Virus record (IMG/VR): IMGVR_UViG_3300024323_000001
Location: 1-64,000 of that record
Length of the DNA: 64,000 bases
Direction: 5' to 3' (one strand)
From: a virus
Shown: positions 15,042-21,788 of the stretch, piece after piece
How positions within the stretch are numbered: position 1 is the first letter of the stretch
How the letters are laid out: each line of letters begins with the position of its first letter
Notes under the pieces: generated by a model
The model's input: only the letters and a program-made list of their open reading frames with translations
What the model was told of the DNA's origin: nothing
Database searches by the model: none
Program-made: the position numbers and the translations under genes

Positions 15042-15422
15042 ATGAGTTGGCTAGAGAGTTTGACAGAGGAAACGCGTCAGCGGATATTCGCCGCGATGCG
15101 TGAGATTGATTCGCGATCGCAGCGTTACTACCAGAACAGCGCGAACATGACGCGCGGTACAGGAATGAGCATCCCTGTCGGCGCGGCTGGATTCGATGAG
15201 TTCGTGCGTGGGGATTCACTCGCGAGTTATCTGAGGGGATTACGCAAGGGATTGTCGCCGACTGAGGCGATTGAATCAGCGAAGATCGCCGCGCGTGAGT
15301 TGGTCAAGTCACATAATGCCAAACGCGCAAAGGACGTGTGCTGGCAGCGCGCCGATATGACCGCTGACAGTACGATTGAGTACGCGCATCGGCAGATTGT
15401 TGACGCGACTGTGAATCGCTGA
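15042..15422 (+). CDS. Early protein, unknown (126 aa)
   Basis: ATG at 15042 is preceded by GGAGGG. The product is mostly helical (WLESLTEETRQRIFAAMREI..., TEAIESAKIAARELVKSH) with a Gly-rich centre. No family recognised. Confidence 0.7.
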   Translation: MSWLESLTEETRQRIFAAMREIDSRSQRYYQNSANMTRGTGMSIPVGAAGFDEFVRGDSLASYLRGLRKGLSPTEAIESAKIAARELVKSHNAKRAKDVCWQRADMTADSTIEYAHRQIVDATVNR

Positions 15423-15467
15423 TTGTCCTGCCAGCTCGCCCAGTGACAGCACGCGTGCCGGGCGAGC
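15421..15467 (+). repeat. Intergenic hairpin element, copy 4 (variant)
   Basis: GATTGTCCTGC at 15421-15431 is a variant of the conserved box. An 8-bp stem GCTCGCCC/GGGCGAGC (15434-15441 with 15460-15467) follows. The next ribosome site (GGAGG) is about 20 bases downstream. Confidence 0.6.
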
Positions 15468-15498
15468 GGGGAGTGCAATCTCAATTGGAGGATGACTT

Positions 15499-16263
15499 AT
15501 GAACTACGATAAGGCTAACAGTCAATTGGATGGACGGTGCAAGCTATCGCGCCGAATTGGGAACAATACGTACTTGATTCGCCATTCTGGCGTGCCGGGA
15601 GATTCGATCCACTTGAAGTTACACGACACGTACATTATGACGTGGTACGCGGATGGGAGGATTGAGCTAAATTCCGGCGGATGGCGAACAGTTACGACTA
15701 AGGCGCGCATGAATGAATATCTTGAGGATGGATGGGGAATCTCTCAGGTTAAGGGACAGTGGTACTTGACGCGCTATCACAATGGGAAACACGAGGACGT
15801 GTGTCTCTATGATGATGGGCTGGTAATCAATCCAGATGAGACCGTCATGGGCGGGGAGCCCATTGGCAAAGTGCGCGAATTACTCGCGCTAAGACGCAAG
15901 GTTAATCGATTCGCTACAGCCTATGCGAAAGCATTCGCGAGTGGGAATGTTCCAAAGCCCAGTGCGGGAGATTGTTTCTATTGCGTGATGCGCGAAGTTA
16001 AGACAGGGAAGCCTCTAGGCGAATGCACGCATGATACGGATCATCTCATCTCACACTTGGATGAGAAGTATTATGTGCCATCGATCCTGCTAAGGGCGAT
16101 GGAAACGATCCCTGTCTCTAAAGCGTTCGAGCAAACGATCCACGCAAAGTGGGAAGAGAAGCCCGAATATTCATTTTTCAAACTAGATGACACGTGGTTT
16201 CAATCTCAGCTTAAAACGACCGTCTCGCGCTATATGCTGAGACAGTTGGGGCAGGCGGCCTAG
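15499..16263 (+). CDS. Early protein, unknown (254 aa)
   Basis: ATG at 15499 follows TTGGAGG. The N-terminal 110 residues are beta-rich with many Trp, Tyr and Arg residues (DTYIMTWYADGRIELNSGGW). A CxxC...C..H cluster near residues 158-178 (DCFYCVMREV...ECTHDTDH) could bind zinc. The C-terminus is helical. No family recognised. Confidence 0.75.
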   Translation: MNYDKANSQLDGRCKLSRRIGNNTYLIRHSGVPGDSIHLKLHDTYIMTWYADGRIELNSGGWRTVTTKARMNEYLEDGWGISQVKGQWYLTRYHNGKHEDVCLYDDGLVINPDETVMGGEPIGKVRELLALRRKVNRFATAYAKAFASGNVPKPSAGDCFYCVMREVKTGKPLGECTHDTDHLISHLDEKYYVPSILLRAMETIPVSKAFEQTIHAKWEEKPEYSFFKLDDTWFQSQLKTTVSRYMLRQLGQAA

Positions 16264-16311
16264 CAGCGAGTGTACGCAGTAACACAAGTAAGTGGAGTGT
16301 GATTCAGTAGA

Positions 16312-16327
16312 CCGCATGGAGGTGCGG
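16312..16327 (+). promoter_or_regulatory. Hairpin with the ribosome site in its loop
   Basis: CCGCA (16312-16316) and TGCGG (16323-16327) can pair, leaving TGGAGG in the loop, 12 bases before the ATG at 16335. Folding could limit translation of the next gene. Confidence 0.4.
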
Positions 16328-16334
16328 CTTCGCC

Positions 16335-16541
16335 ATGGCATTCAATCTACAAATTAAACACGGTGTATCAGAGCTTTGTGATAAGTGCAGAAAGTCGGGC
16401 ACTGTCGAGAGGCCGCTGGTATATATGTGGACTAGCGGGCGCAGTTACGATCAGCGCAACTTCATTCAAGTTCACAAGGATTGCTTACTGCGACTGATTG
16501 CGAAAGAAGAGACACGAGGAGCAGTGGAGGTGACGAAATGA
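16335..16541 (+). CDS. Small CxxC protein (68 aa)
   Basis: The product starts MAFNLQIKHGVSELCDKCRK and has a second His/Cys pair near VHKDC, a zinc-finger-like pattern. It begins a run of five genes that overlap one another (16335-17751). Unknown function. Confidence 0.65.
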   Translation: MAFNLQIKHGVSELCDKCRKSGTVERPLVYMWTSGRSYDQRNFIQVHKDCLLRLIAKEETRGAVEVTK

Positions 16542-16810
16542 CCGCCCGCCTCTCGACCGAACTCGAAACACTCTCCGCGATCAATGAGGGCGCGCGCACC
16601 GATGAGTGCGGCACGATAGCGCGCGGGGAGTTCGACACTCACCGCAACATAGTCCAGCTAGAGCAATCGTTCCGGGACGTGGATGCGGACGATATTGCGT
16701 GCTACGCCCATTCGCTCGACCTGGACTCCATAATCGAGGTGAGGATGGCGAGGGTGGAGATGGCTTATTTGGACGCGCAGTTCGAGGGGATGGAGAGGTG
16801 GAGGCAATGA
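16538..16810 (+). CDS. Small acidic helical protein (90 aa)
   Basis: The start ATG overlaps the upstream stop (ATGA), and the stop overlaps the next start. Acidic and helical; no family recognised. Confidence 0.65.
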   Translation: MTARLSTELETLSAINEGARTDECGTIARGEFDTHRNIVQLEQSFRDVDADDIACYAHSLDLDSIIEVRMARVEMAYLDAQFEGMERWRQ

Positions 16811-17031
16811 CACACGGGCGGGCAATCCTATTTCTGCCGATGCCTGATTGGGATGGTTCAGGCTATCACTTCGATTATGCAAGCCGCTGGAAGTACGATT
16901 GTGTTTCAAAGTGGCATAAGCATCGTGTGTTCTGTCGGACGCTGAACTCCACGCGGGCGAATTGGACCGTTCGCTACAGGTTTTTTAAGTCGTGTTGCGT
17001 GGCTATATTTCGGTGGGAGGGAACACGATGA
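16807..17031 (+). CDS. Small basic aromatic protein (74 aa)
   Basis: Coupled by ATGA overlaps on both sides. The product is rich in Trp, Tyr, Phe, Arg and Lys (MTHGRAILFLPMPDWDGSG..., KSCCVAIFRWEG). Unknown function. Confidence 0.6.
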   Translation: MTHGRAILFLPMPDWDGSGYHFDYASRWKYDCVSKWHKHRVFCRTLNSTRANWTVRYRFFKSCCVAIFRWEGTR

Positions 17032-17213
17032 GCCACCTAAATGCCCGCGCGCCCGCTGCTGAGGCTCACGCTTCGATCCACACTCACCGCTGCCAATCGT
17101 GCAATAAGCTCCGAGTCTGTCTACAGCGCGAACCGTGTCCCAATCGCGTGATTGAGTACGAGAAGAGATGGTTCTGTGCGAAGTGTCGAGAGGAGGCTCA
17201 AAGTGGAAAATAG
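17028..17213 (+). CDS. Small zinc-finger protein (61 aa)
   Basis: The CxxC pairs CQSCNK and CAKCRE, plus a CxxxxPC between them, fit a zinc ribbon. Overlaps both neighbours. Unknown role. Confidence 0.65.
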   Translation: MSHLNARAPAAEAHASIHTHRCQSCNKLRVCLQREPCPNRVIEYEKRWFCAKCREEAQSGK

Positions 17214-17751
17214 CCCAATCAGCTCCACAGACCGCTTGCGCCGGCAGCGGAAGGCACTCAGAGAGGGGATCCTAGCGTGCATCCTGATTCTGCTCGCGTG
17301 GATAATTCTGCTCACGCTCGTAGCGCCGCGCCTCAAGGGGCAGGAATTGGCCCTAGCAGCCAATATGGGAGGACTTAGCCCTGCGGAGTCTCTACCATCG
17401 ATGCCCGCGCCGAAAGTAGCGCCTACCTCCCTAGCTATCAGGAATCCGGCCACTCTAGGGAGGTTCTGGGACACTCCCAACCGGACCAGCGCCATCGTGA
17501 TGCTCGGGCTCGCGGGCGCGGACATGGCCCAGACGTGCCGATTCCTCGCGCGGGGGCGCCATGAAGACTACCTGACTCAATCGTGCGCGGGCAATGTCGC
17601 TCTGACTGCGGCCTTCGAGGTCGGAGCGATCGCGGGCGCGTGGGCGCTCCACCGGAGGGGCCATCACAGATTGGAGCGGGTGCCCATGGTGTTTATGGCG
17701 GGGCAGAGTGCGAGGGCGATCGCCTATAGCCGTGAGAAGGGGGGATGGTAA
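17203..17751 (+). CDS. Membrane protein, unknown (182 aa), GTG start
   Basis: GTG at 17203 follows AGGAGG; this start is preferred to the longer frame. One strong N-terminal membrane segment (GILACILILLAWIILLTLVA, residues about 24-43) follows an Arg-rich cytoplasmic start, with weaker hydrophobic stretches later (AIVMLGLAGADMAQ and AAFEVGAIAGAWAL). A phage inner-membrane protein made early could be an exclusion factor, but there is no direct evidence. Confidence 0.65.
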   Translation: MENSPISSTDRLRRQRKALREGILACILILLAWIILLTLVAPRLKGQELALAANMGGLSPAESLPSMPAPKVAPTSLAIRNPATLGRFWDTPNRTSAIVMLGLAGADMAQTCRFLARGRHEDYLTQSCAGNVALTAAFEVGAIAGAWALHRRGHHRLERVPMVFMAGQSARAIAYSREKGGW

Positions 17752-17966
17752 TGCCTCAAGGAAAAGAGGTAGTGGACGCGATCTATGCGTTTGGGGAATG
17801 GAACGACGTGATTCAGGGGACATTCAGGAAGATTGGCGGGGGTCCACCCGTGCTGGGCGATGAGTGTTACACGTGGATTGAGCGGGGTGATCCGAGTGTG
17901 AGGCGGTACGCCCGGACTGAGGCGATTATGGGCGTCCAAACCGTTACACCAGAAATTGTGGCGTAA
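17751..17966 (+). CDS. Small protein, unknown (71 aa)
   Basis: ATG at 17751 overlaps the upstream stop (TAATG). Mixed alpha/beta, slightly acidic. Last gene of this plus-strand block before the convergent AAA+ gene. No family recognised. Confidence 0.6.
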   Translation: MPQGKEVVDAIYAFGEWNDVIQGTFRKIGGGPPVLGDECYTWIERGDPSVRRYARTEAIMGVQTVTPEIVA

Positions 17967-18112
17967 TTACCACACTTACTTACTCTCTTCTGTCAGCAGA
18001 TTCACAGTGGTATGCACAAGAAAAAAACATAAATAAAGGGACACACTGGTGAAGATGCAGCGAGACCAATAGGAACGGGTAATATGAATCTAAAGAACTT
18101 ATTGGAGTGGCT

Positions 18113-19303
18113 CTACCGTATCGCTTCCAAATTTGGAGGGGTATATTTATGCAGGTTTGTGACCCCCAAAATCGACCTCAATACGGTGCTAAGTGTATAT
18201 CCCGATTCGGCTTCGTTGTAGTGCTCGATGAGCCCTAAAGCGCTTAATTCGTCGCCAATCCAGCTCACGGTGCCAGAGGGGAGATTGGTCGCTTTTTGGA
18301 GGTCTCCCTTGTTGATATCACCATCGAACGGGATGGAGCGGATGAAGTCCCAGCGCGATGGGCGGACGGCGTCGATGGCGACACGCGATAGGATCGACAT
18401 GTCGGCTTCGCCGACGCAGGTGGGGCAGCCGAACAGAGAGGCGTGAAAGCGTGCGATGGTTGAAAAGGTCTTGTGGAGGCGTGTGATGCCTTCAGGGGCG
18501 CCGACCTCGATTATCTCTCGTTTGCCGCTACTGTCCCGAACAACGGCGGCGCGCATCCGAGCAACGAATAGCGCGAGGTCGATGATGTATTCCTGTTGGG
18601 CGTCGCTAAGCTCAGGAGGCATTATCTTGGGGCGGGAGTCAAAGAGGGCGCGAACGAGGCGCTTCGTTTCGTCGCGCACTTCACGTCCATTGGAGATCTG
18701 GCGGCAGGCGAAGCGGCCGGCGTCGCGATTGTAGACCGATAGCCAACGAATGTTCGTGAAGCGCTCGCCGAGGTCATGCTGGAAGCTCCAAGCGCGATCT
18801 ACGGCGAGTGTTGCAGCGGCAATAACCGTGATCTTCCCGCTCCAAGGCTTAGTTTGGCCGTCTCCGCCCTGGCGCCCGAAGTCACCATCGTAGATTTCGC
18901 GTAGCTGAGAGAGAACTTCGTTTTTGTCGTTGTCGCGCTTTTGGAGGAATGTGCCGAAGTCCTTCATTATCATAAAGCCAGAGCCGATACGGTGGAGGAG
19001 GGAGGATTGGGTTCCTTTCTTGCCGCTGAGAAAGGTCTTGGGGGTGACATCACCGATCAGAAAGGCATTTTCGAGGGCTGATAAGGGGCCTACAGCGATG
19101 GAGGTCTTGCCAGAGGATGGCGGGGCGATTACGAGGGGCCAAACGGGCTCATTGTTCGTGAGCCAATGAGAAGCGACTGCTGAGTAGATAATGCGGAGTG
19201 CCTCGAAGTCGGGTTTATAGAACCACTGGTTGAGGTGAGAGGTGAGGTTTGACCATGCGACTGATTGCGTTGCCGTCTGGGGTACGGCTTCATCTTGGGG
19301 CAT
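18113..19303 (-). CDS. AAA+-type ATPase with C-terminal winged helix (396 aa)
   Basis: Walker A is IAPPSSGKTSIA (61-68) and a Walker B-like strand is FMIMKDFGTFL (KDF at 114-116), followed by EVLSQLREIYDGDFGRQGGDG and a sensor-like FTNIRWLSV. This pattern matches a family of phage and mobile-element ATPases with a DNA-binding end. The last about 80 residues look like a winged helix (KGDLQKATNLPSGTVSWIGDELSALGLI split over strand-turn-helix). It could act as replication initiator, helicase loader or regulator. It is the only minus-strand gene inside the early region, convergent with 17751-17966 and divergent from the nuclease gene. Confidence 0.7.
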   Translation of the reverse strand: MPQDEAVPQTATQSVAWSNLTSHLNQWFYKPDFEALRIIYSAVASHWLTNNEPVWPLVIAPPSSGKTSIAVGPLSALENAFLIGDVTPKTFLSGKKGTQSSLLHRIGSGFMIMKDFGTFLQKRDNDKNEVLSQLREIYDGDFGRQGGDGQTKPWSGKITVIAAATLAVDRAWSFQHDLGERFTNIRWLSVYNRDAGRFACRQISNGREVRDETKRLVRALFDSRPKIMPPELSDAQQEYIIDLALFVARMRAAVVRDSSGKREIIEVGAPEGITRLHKTFSTIARFHASLFGCPTCVGEADMSILSRVAIDAVRPSRWDFIRSIPFDGDINKGDLQKATNLPSGTVSWIGDELSALGLIEHYNEAESGYTLSTVLRSILGVTNLHKYTPPNLEAIR

Positions 19304-19382
19304 TGAGATCCTCTAGGTGCGTGAGTCGGGGCGCCCTAGAGGAGACGCCCCGCCCCGCAATTCCGTTCCTCGCCGGTAACGG

Positions 19383-19400
19383 GTCCACTGGCCTGTGGAC
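19383..19400. promoter_or_regulatory. GTCCAC-N6-GTGGAC palindrome between divergent genes
   Basis: A perfect 6-bp inverted repeat with a 6-bp spacer lies between the AAA+ gene (start 19303) and the promoter at 19437. A second hairpin, GGGGCG/CGCCCC (19328-19333 with 19346-19351), lies in the AAA+ leader. Candidate operator or origin element. Confidence 0.45.
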
Positions 19401-19436
19401 TCCAAGGTCATAGCACGTCCGAGAACGAAATTCAAC

Positions 19437-19465
19437 TTGATTTTACGATTCCGGTGTGATATTAT
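19437..19465 (+). promoter_or_regulatory. Sigma70-like promoter for the nuclease gene
   Basis: TTGATT at 19437-19442, 17 bases, TATTAT at 19460-19465. The start ATG at 19492 follows a CTGGAGGG ribosome site. Confidence 0.65.
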
Positions 19466-19491
19466 GATTATTCGAGCTGGAGGGCTCATTC

Positions 19492-20857
19492 ATGCCAGAC
19501 AACCTACCTGTAATATTCTCAGATCGATCGAGGTTTCTTTGAATACCAACGTTGCCCCACCGCGCGCTACCTAGGCTACGCTTGGGGCGGCACAGGCCTG
19601 CGCCGAGTCAGGGCCACAATTCCGCTCGTCACAGGCTCCGCCGTTCACGCCGGCCTTGCCGAGATGCTCACTCAAATTCTCAATCAGGGCGACGTGCCAG
19701 GGGCGTGGGCTCACGTCGATGTCGAGCAATGCGTCATCGCGGCGCTCAGGGTCTACGCGGATGAGTTGATTGGGCGCGGCCTCGACGTCGAGCTGGGCGA
19801 AGACGCTCAATGGGTCACCGACGAGCAGAGAGCGCTCATTGAAGGGCTCGTGCGCGCGTACGCCGTCGCCCCCACTGGCCTCCAAGCTCTTCTCGAACAG
19901 TACCGTGTGCTCGAAGTCGAGCGCGAGGACGTATGGGAGGGATTCACTCGCGCCGGCCTAAGTGAGGATGGCGCCCGAATCGATTTCCAGGCGCGCGCCG
20001 ATGGGCTGCTACAGGAGAGAGGCTCAAGTGACCTCTACGTCCTCTCGTTCAAGACCGCATCGAACTTTGACTATCGCCAAGAGGCGAGCAATCGACATGA
20101 CGTGCAGGGGCTCAGCGAAGCCGCAGTCATAGAGCGTCGCCTTCGCGCTACGGATCCCGACGCGAGAATCATGGGCATCCAGATGGTCTATCTCATCAAG
20201 GGCCAACGGACGCAAGGGGAAGAGGGAGGGCGGTATGTCACACAGTCGAGTCTCATCCACCCGTGGCGCAAAGAAGGCATCACGGAAGCGGAGTATGCGT
20301 GGCGCTATAAGTGGGCGGGACCAGATGTGTGGCCCGATTCTGGAAAACTGCGTGGTCATACTCTGGGAAAAGGGTGGACTCGAGTTGATATCTGGAACGA
20401 TGTCGGTGTCAAAGCGTGGATTGATATGCTTAACAGCGGCACAGTCCAGAGCGACCTTGGAGACCCTTTCGACTCCATAGTGAACATGCCCCTTCCCTAC
20501 TTCAGGCAGGACAGGGATGTGCGGGACTGGATTGAGCAAGCTAAGAACCAAGAGGCGCGCGTCATCCAAGATCATCAAGCGCTAGAGGGCGTTCGAGCGG
20601 CTCAGCCCGAGCTGATGCGCTCCGTCGTCAATGCGCTGGCGCCGGGCTATCGCCGCTCATGTGATTGGCCCTCGAAGTGTCAGTTCCAAGAGGTGTGCTT
20701 CGGCGATTCGAGCATGCTGACCAGCCCATTGAGCACGGGGCTCTACGAGATTCGCCGGCCGCACCATCATGCTGAAGCAGCGGCGTTCCGGGCCAAGAGC
20801 GAAGTCACCGAGACGAATCACGATGAGGTGCAGGCTGCGGAAGCTGGCGAGAATTAA
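19492..20857 (+). CDS. PD-(D/E)XK nuclease, RecB/Cas4-like with Fe-S cysteines, read through a +1 frameshift (454 aa)
   Basis: The good start (ATG 19492, CTGGAGGG upstream) opens a 16-codon frame that ends in TGA at 19540. The +1 frame from 19541 continues directly as EYQRCPTARYLGYAWGG and stays open to 20857, with no start codon before ATG 19664. Joined, residues 1-30 look like the normal family start. Cys21 plus Cys390, Cys396 and Cys402 fit the four-cysteine Fe-S site of Cas4/AddB-type nucleases. Motif II is Asp170 (ARADGLL). Motif III reads LSFKT (185-187), with Ser where Asp/Glu is usual. Likely role: DNA end processing or recombination. The join is a prfB-like CTT-TGA site; a single-base assembly error is the alternative. 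Confidence 0.78.
19531..19543 (+). other. Candidate programmed +1 frameshift site (prfB-like)
   Basis: Reads AGG TTT CTT TGA A. CTT followed by in-frame TGA is the exact slip codon pair of bacterial prfB, and an SD-like GAGG lies three bases upstream of CTT, the same spacing as in prfB. Slippage of tRNA-Leu from CUU to UUU gives Leu-Glu and enters the nuclease frame. Confidence 0.65.
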
Positions 20858-20858
20858 C

Positions 20859-20887
20859 TTGACATTCCCAGTAAATATAATTATAAT
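20859..20887 (+). promoter_or_regulatory. Consensus sigma70 promoter
   Basis: TTGACA at 20859-20864, 17 bases, TATAAT at 20882-20887: a perfect consensus. The next ATG (20897) is only 10 bases after the -10 box, so the transcript would be nearly leaderless for that gene and must serve mainly downstream genes. Confidence 0.8.
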
Positions 20888-20896
20888 AGGTGGAGA

Positions 20897-21070
20897 ATGA
20901 GCAACCGAGTCAAATGTCGATTCTGCAAGCACCGCTGGACGCCACGCGCTGACAAGCCGCTTGCGTGCCCGCGTTGCAAGAGATACGAATGGGATAAGTT
21001 ACCAGAGAGTAAGCCTGAGGGGGCGAAGCAGGAACCCGAGGCTCCGGTCGAGGCAACAGAAGTAAAGTAA
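20897..21070 (+). CDS. Small zinc-ribbon protein (57 aa)
   Basis: ATG at 20897. CRFCKHRW and CPRCKRYEW form a zinc ribbon very like the one in the gene at 21093, followed by an acidic Pro/Glu tail. The GGTGGAG ribosome site overlaps the probable transcription start. Probably a duplicated mini zinc ribbon; function unknown. Confidence 0.7.
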   Translation: MSNRVKCRFCKHRWTPRADKPLACPRCKRYEWDKLPESKPEGAKQEPEAPVEATEVK

Positions 21071-21092
21071 GCGCTGGAGGGCGCTTGACAAA

Positions 21093-21272
21093 GTGAACAC
21101 CTTAGTGCACACTAAGACAGTGAAGCTACCAACATTTCATTGTCGGAGGTGTGGACACAAATGGCATCCGAGATCGAACGAGAAACCGCTGAGGTGCGCG
21201 GCGTGCAAGAGTCCGTATTGGGAGAGAAAGAGGAGTGGAGAAAAATCCCAGGATTTGACGAATACGAAGTGA
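21093..21272 (+). CDS. Small zinc-ribbon protein overlapped by HNH gene (59 aa)
   Basis: The frame starting at GTG 21093 (GGAGGG 11 bases upstream; GTG 21120 also possible) reads HCRRCGHKWHPRS and CAACKSPYWERE, a very common zinc-ribbon pattern. It is paralogous to the gene just upstream. From about 21161 the HNH gene runs over it in another frame. After the ribbon the tail is short and polar, ending at TGA 21270. Confidence 0.65.
   Translation: MNTLVHTKTVKLPTFHCRRCGHKWHPRSNEKPLRCAACKSPYWERKRSGEKSQDLTNTK
21101..21116. promoter_or_regulatory. CTTAGTG-CA-CACTAAG palindrome after a TTGACA box
   Basis: A 7-bp inverted repeat lies 10 bases after TTGACA (21085-21090), where a -10 box would be expected. 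No good -10 hexamer is visible. Candidate operator; it also encodes the N-terminus of the zinc-ribbon gene. Confidence 0.35.
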
Positions 21273-21787
21273 GTAATTTTGGTCGCGTCAGGAGGACGTG
21301 GATGATTGGTGTTGAAACGGGTGGAACGGTGAAAAATAAATATCCCATGGTCAGCCTTCCCTTTGGAGAAGGGTTTCCAAAAATAGGGTCGCGAGAGGGT
21401 ATTCAGCGGTTCAAAAATACCCGTCAGAAAGTTGGCATTCACCGTTTGGTTGCTTTAGCGTTTATTGGTCCCTGTCCTGAAGGAAAACAAGTTCATCATC
21501 GAGACGGGAACAAGAGGAATCCAATAGCACGAAATTTAGAGTACGTGAGCGCGAGCGAGAATATCAAACATGCGTGGGCTACTGGCCTACGAAAACGTCT
21601 GTATGGAGAAGAAGCTCCGCGCTCTGTTTTGACGAATAAAGAGCGCACGAAGATTGTAAAGTTACATCGAATGCGTAAAAAGCACGGAAGCACACGGTAT
21701 CGTTATTCTACGCGTGGACTTGCAGAGATGTTCCAATGCAGTCAAACAGCGATTCGCTATACGCTAAAGAACTGGAGGGTTCTGTAA
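21161..21787 (+). CDS. HNH homing endonuclease with NUMOD4 (208 aa)
   Basis: A NUMOD4 motif (EEWRKIPGFDEYEVSNFGRV) is followed by an HNH core (HRLVALAFIG, then VHHRDGNKRNPIARNLEYV) and a C-terminal DNA-binding helix pair (STRGLAEMFQCSQTAIRYTL). These free-standing enzymes nick DNA to spread their own gene. The start is uncertain: ATG 21161 has GGAGG upstream, but the region before about 21225 also encodes the zinc-ribbon gene in another frame, so a TTG near 21218 may be the ancestral start. Base composition is more AT-rich than the neighbours, in line with insertion. Confidence 0.85.
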   Translation: MASEIERETAEVRGVQESVLGEKEEWRKIPGFDEYEVSNFGRVRRTWMIGVETGGTVKNKYPMVSLPFGEGFPKIGSREGIQRFKNTRQKVGIHRLVALAFIGPCPEGKQVHHRDGNKRNPIARNLEYVSASENIKHAWATGLRKRLYGEEAPRSVLTNKERTKIVKLHRMRKKHGSTRYRYSTRGLAEMFQCSQTAIRYTLKNWRVL

Positions 21788-21788
21788 T

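Noticed and set aside
18084-18221. 45-codon plus-strand frame with a weak ribosome site
   Set aside because: Mostly antisense to the 3' end of the AAA+ gene and without conserved features.
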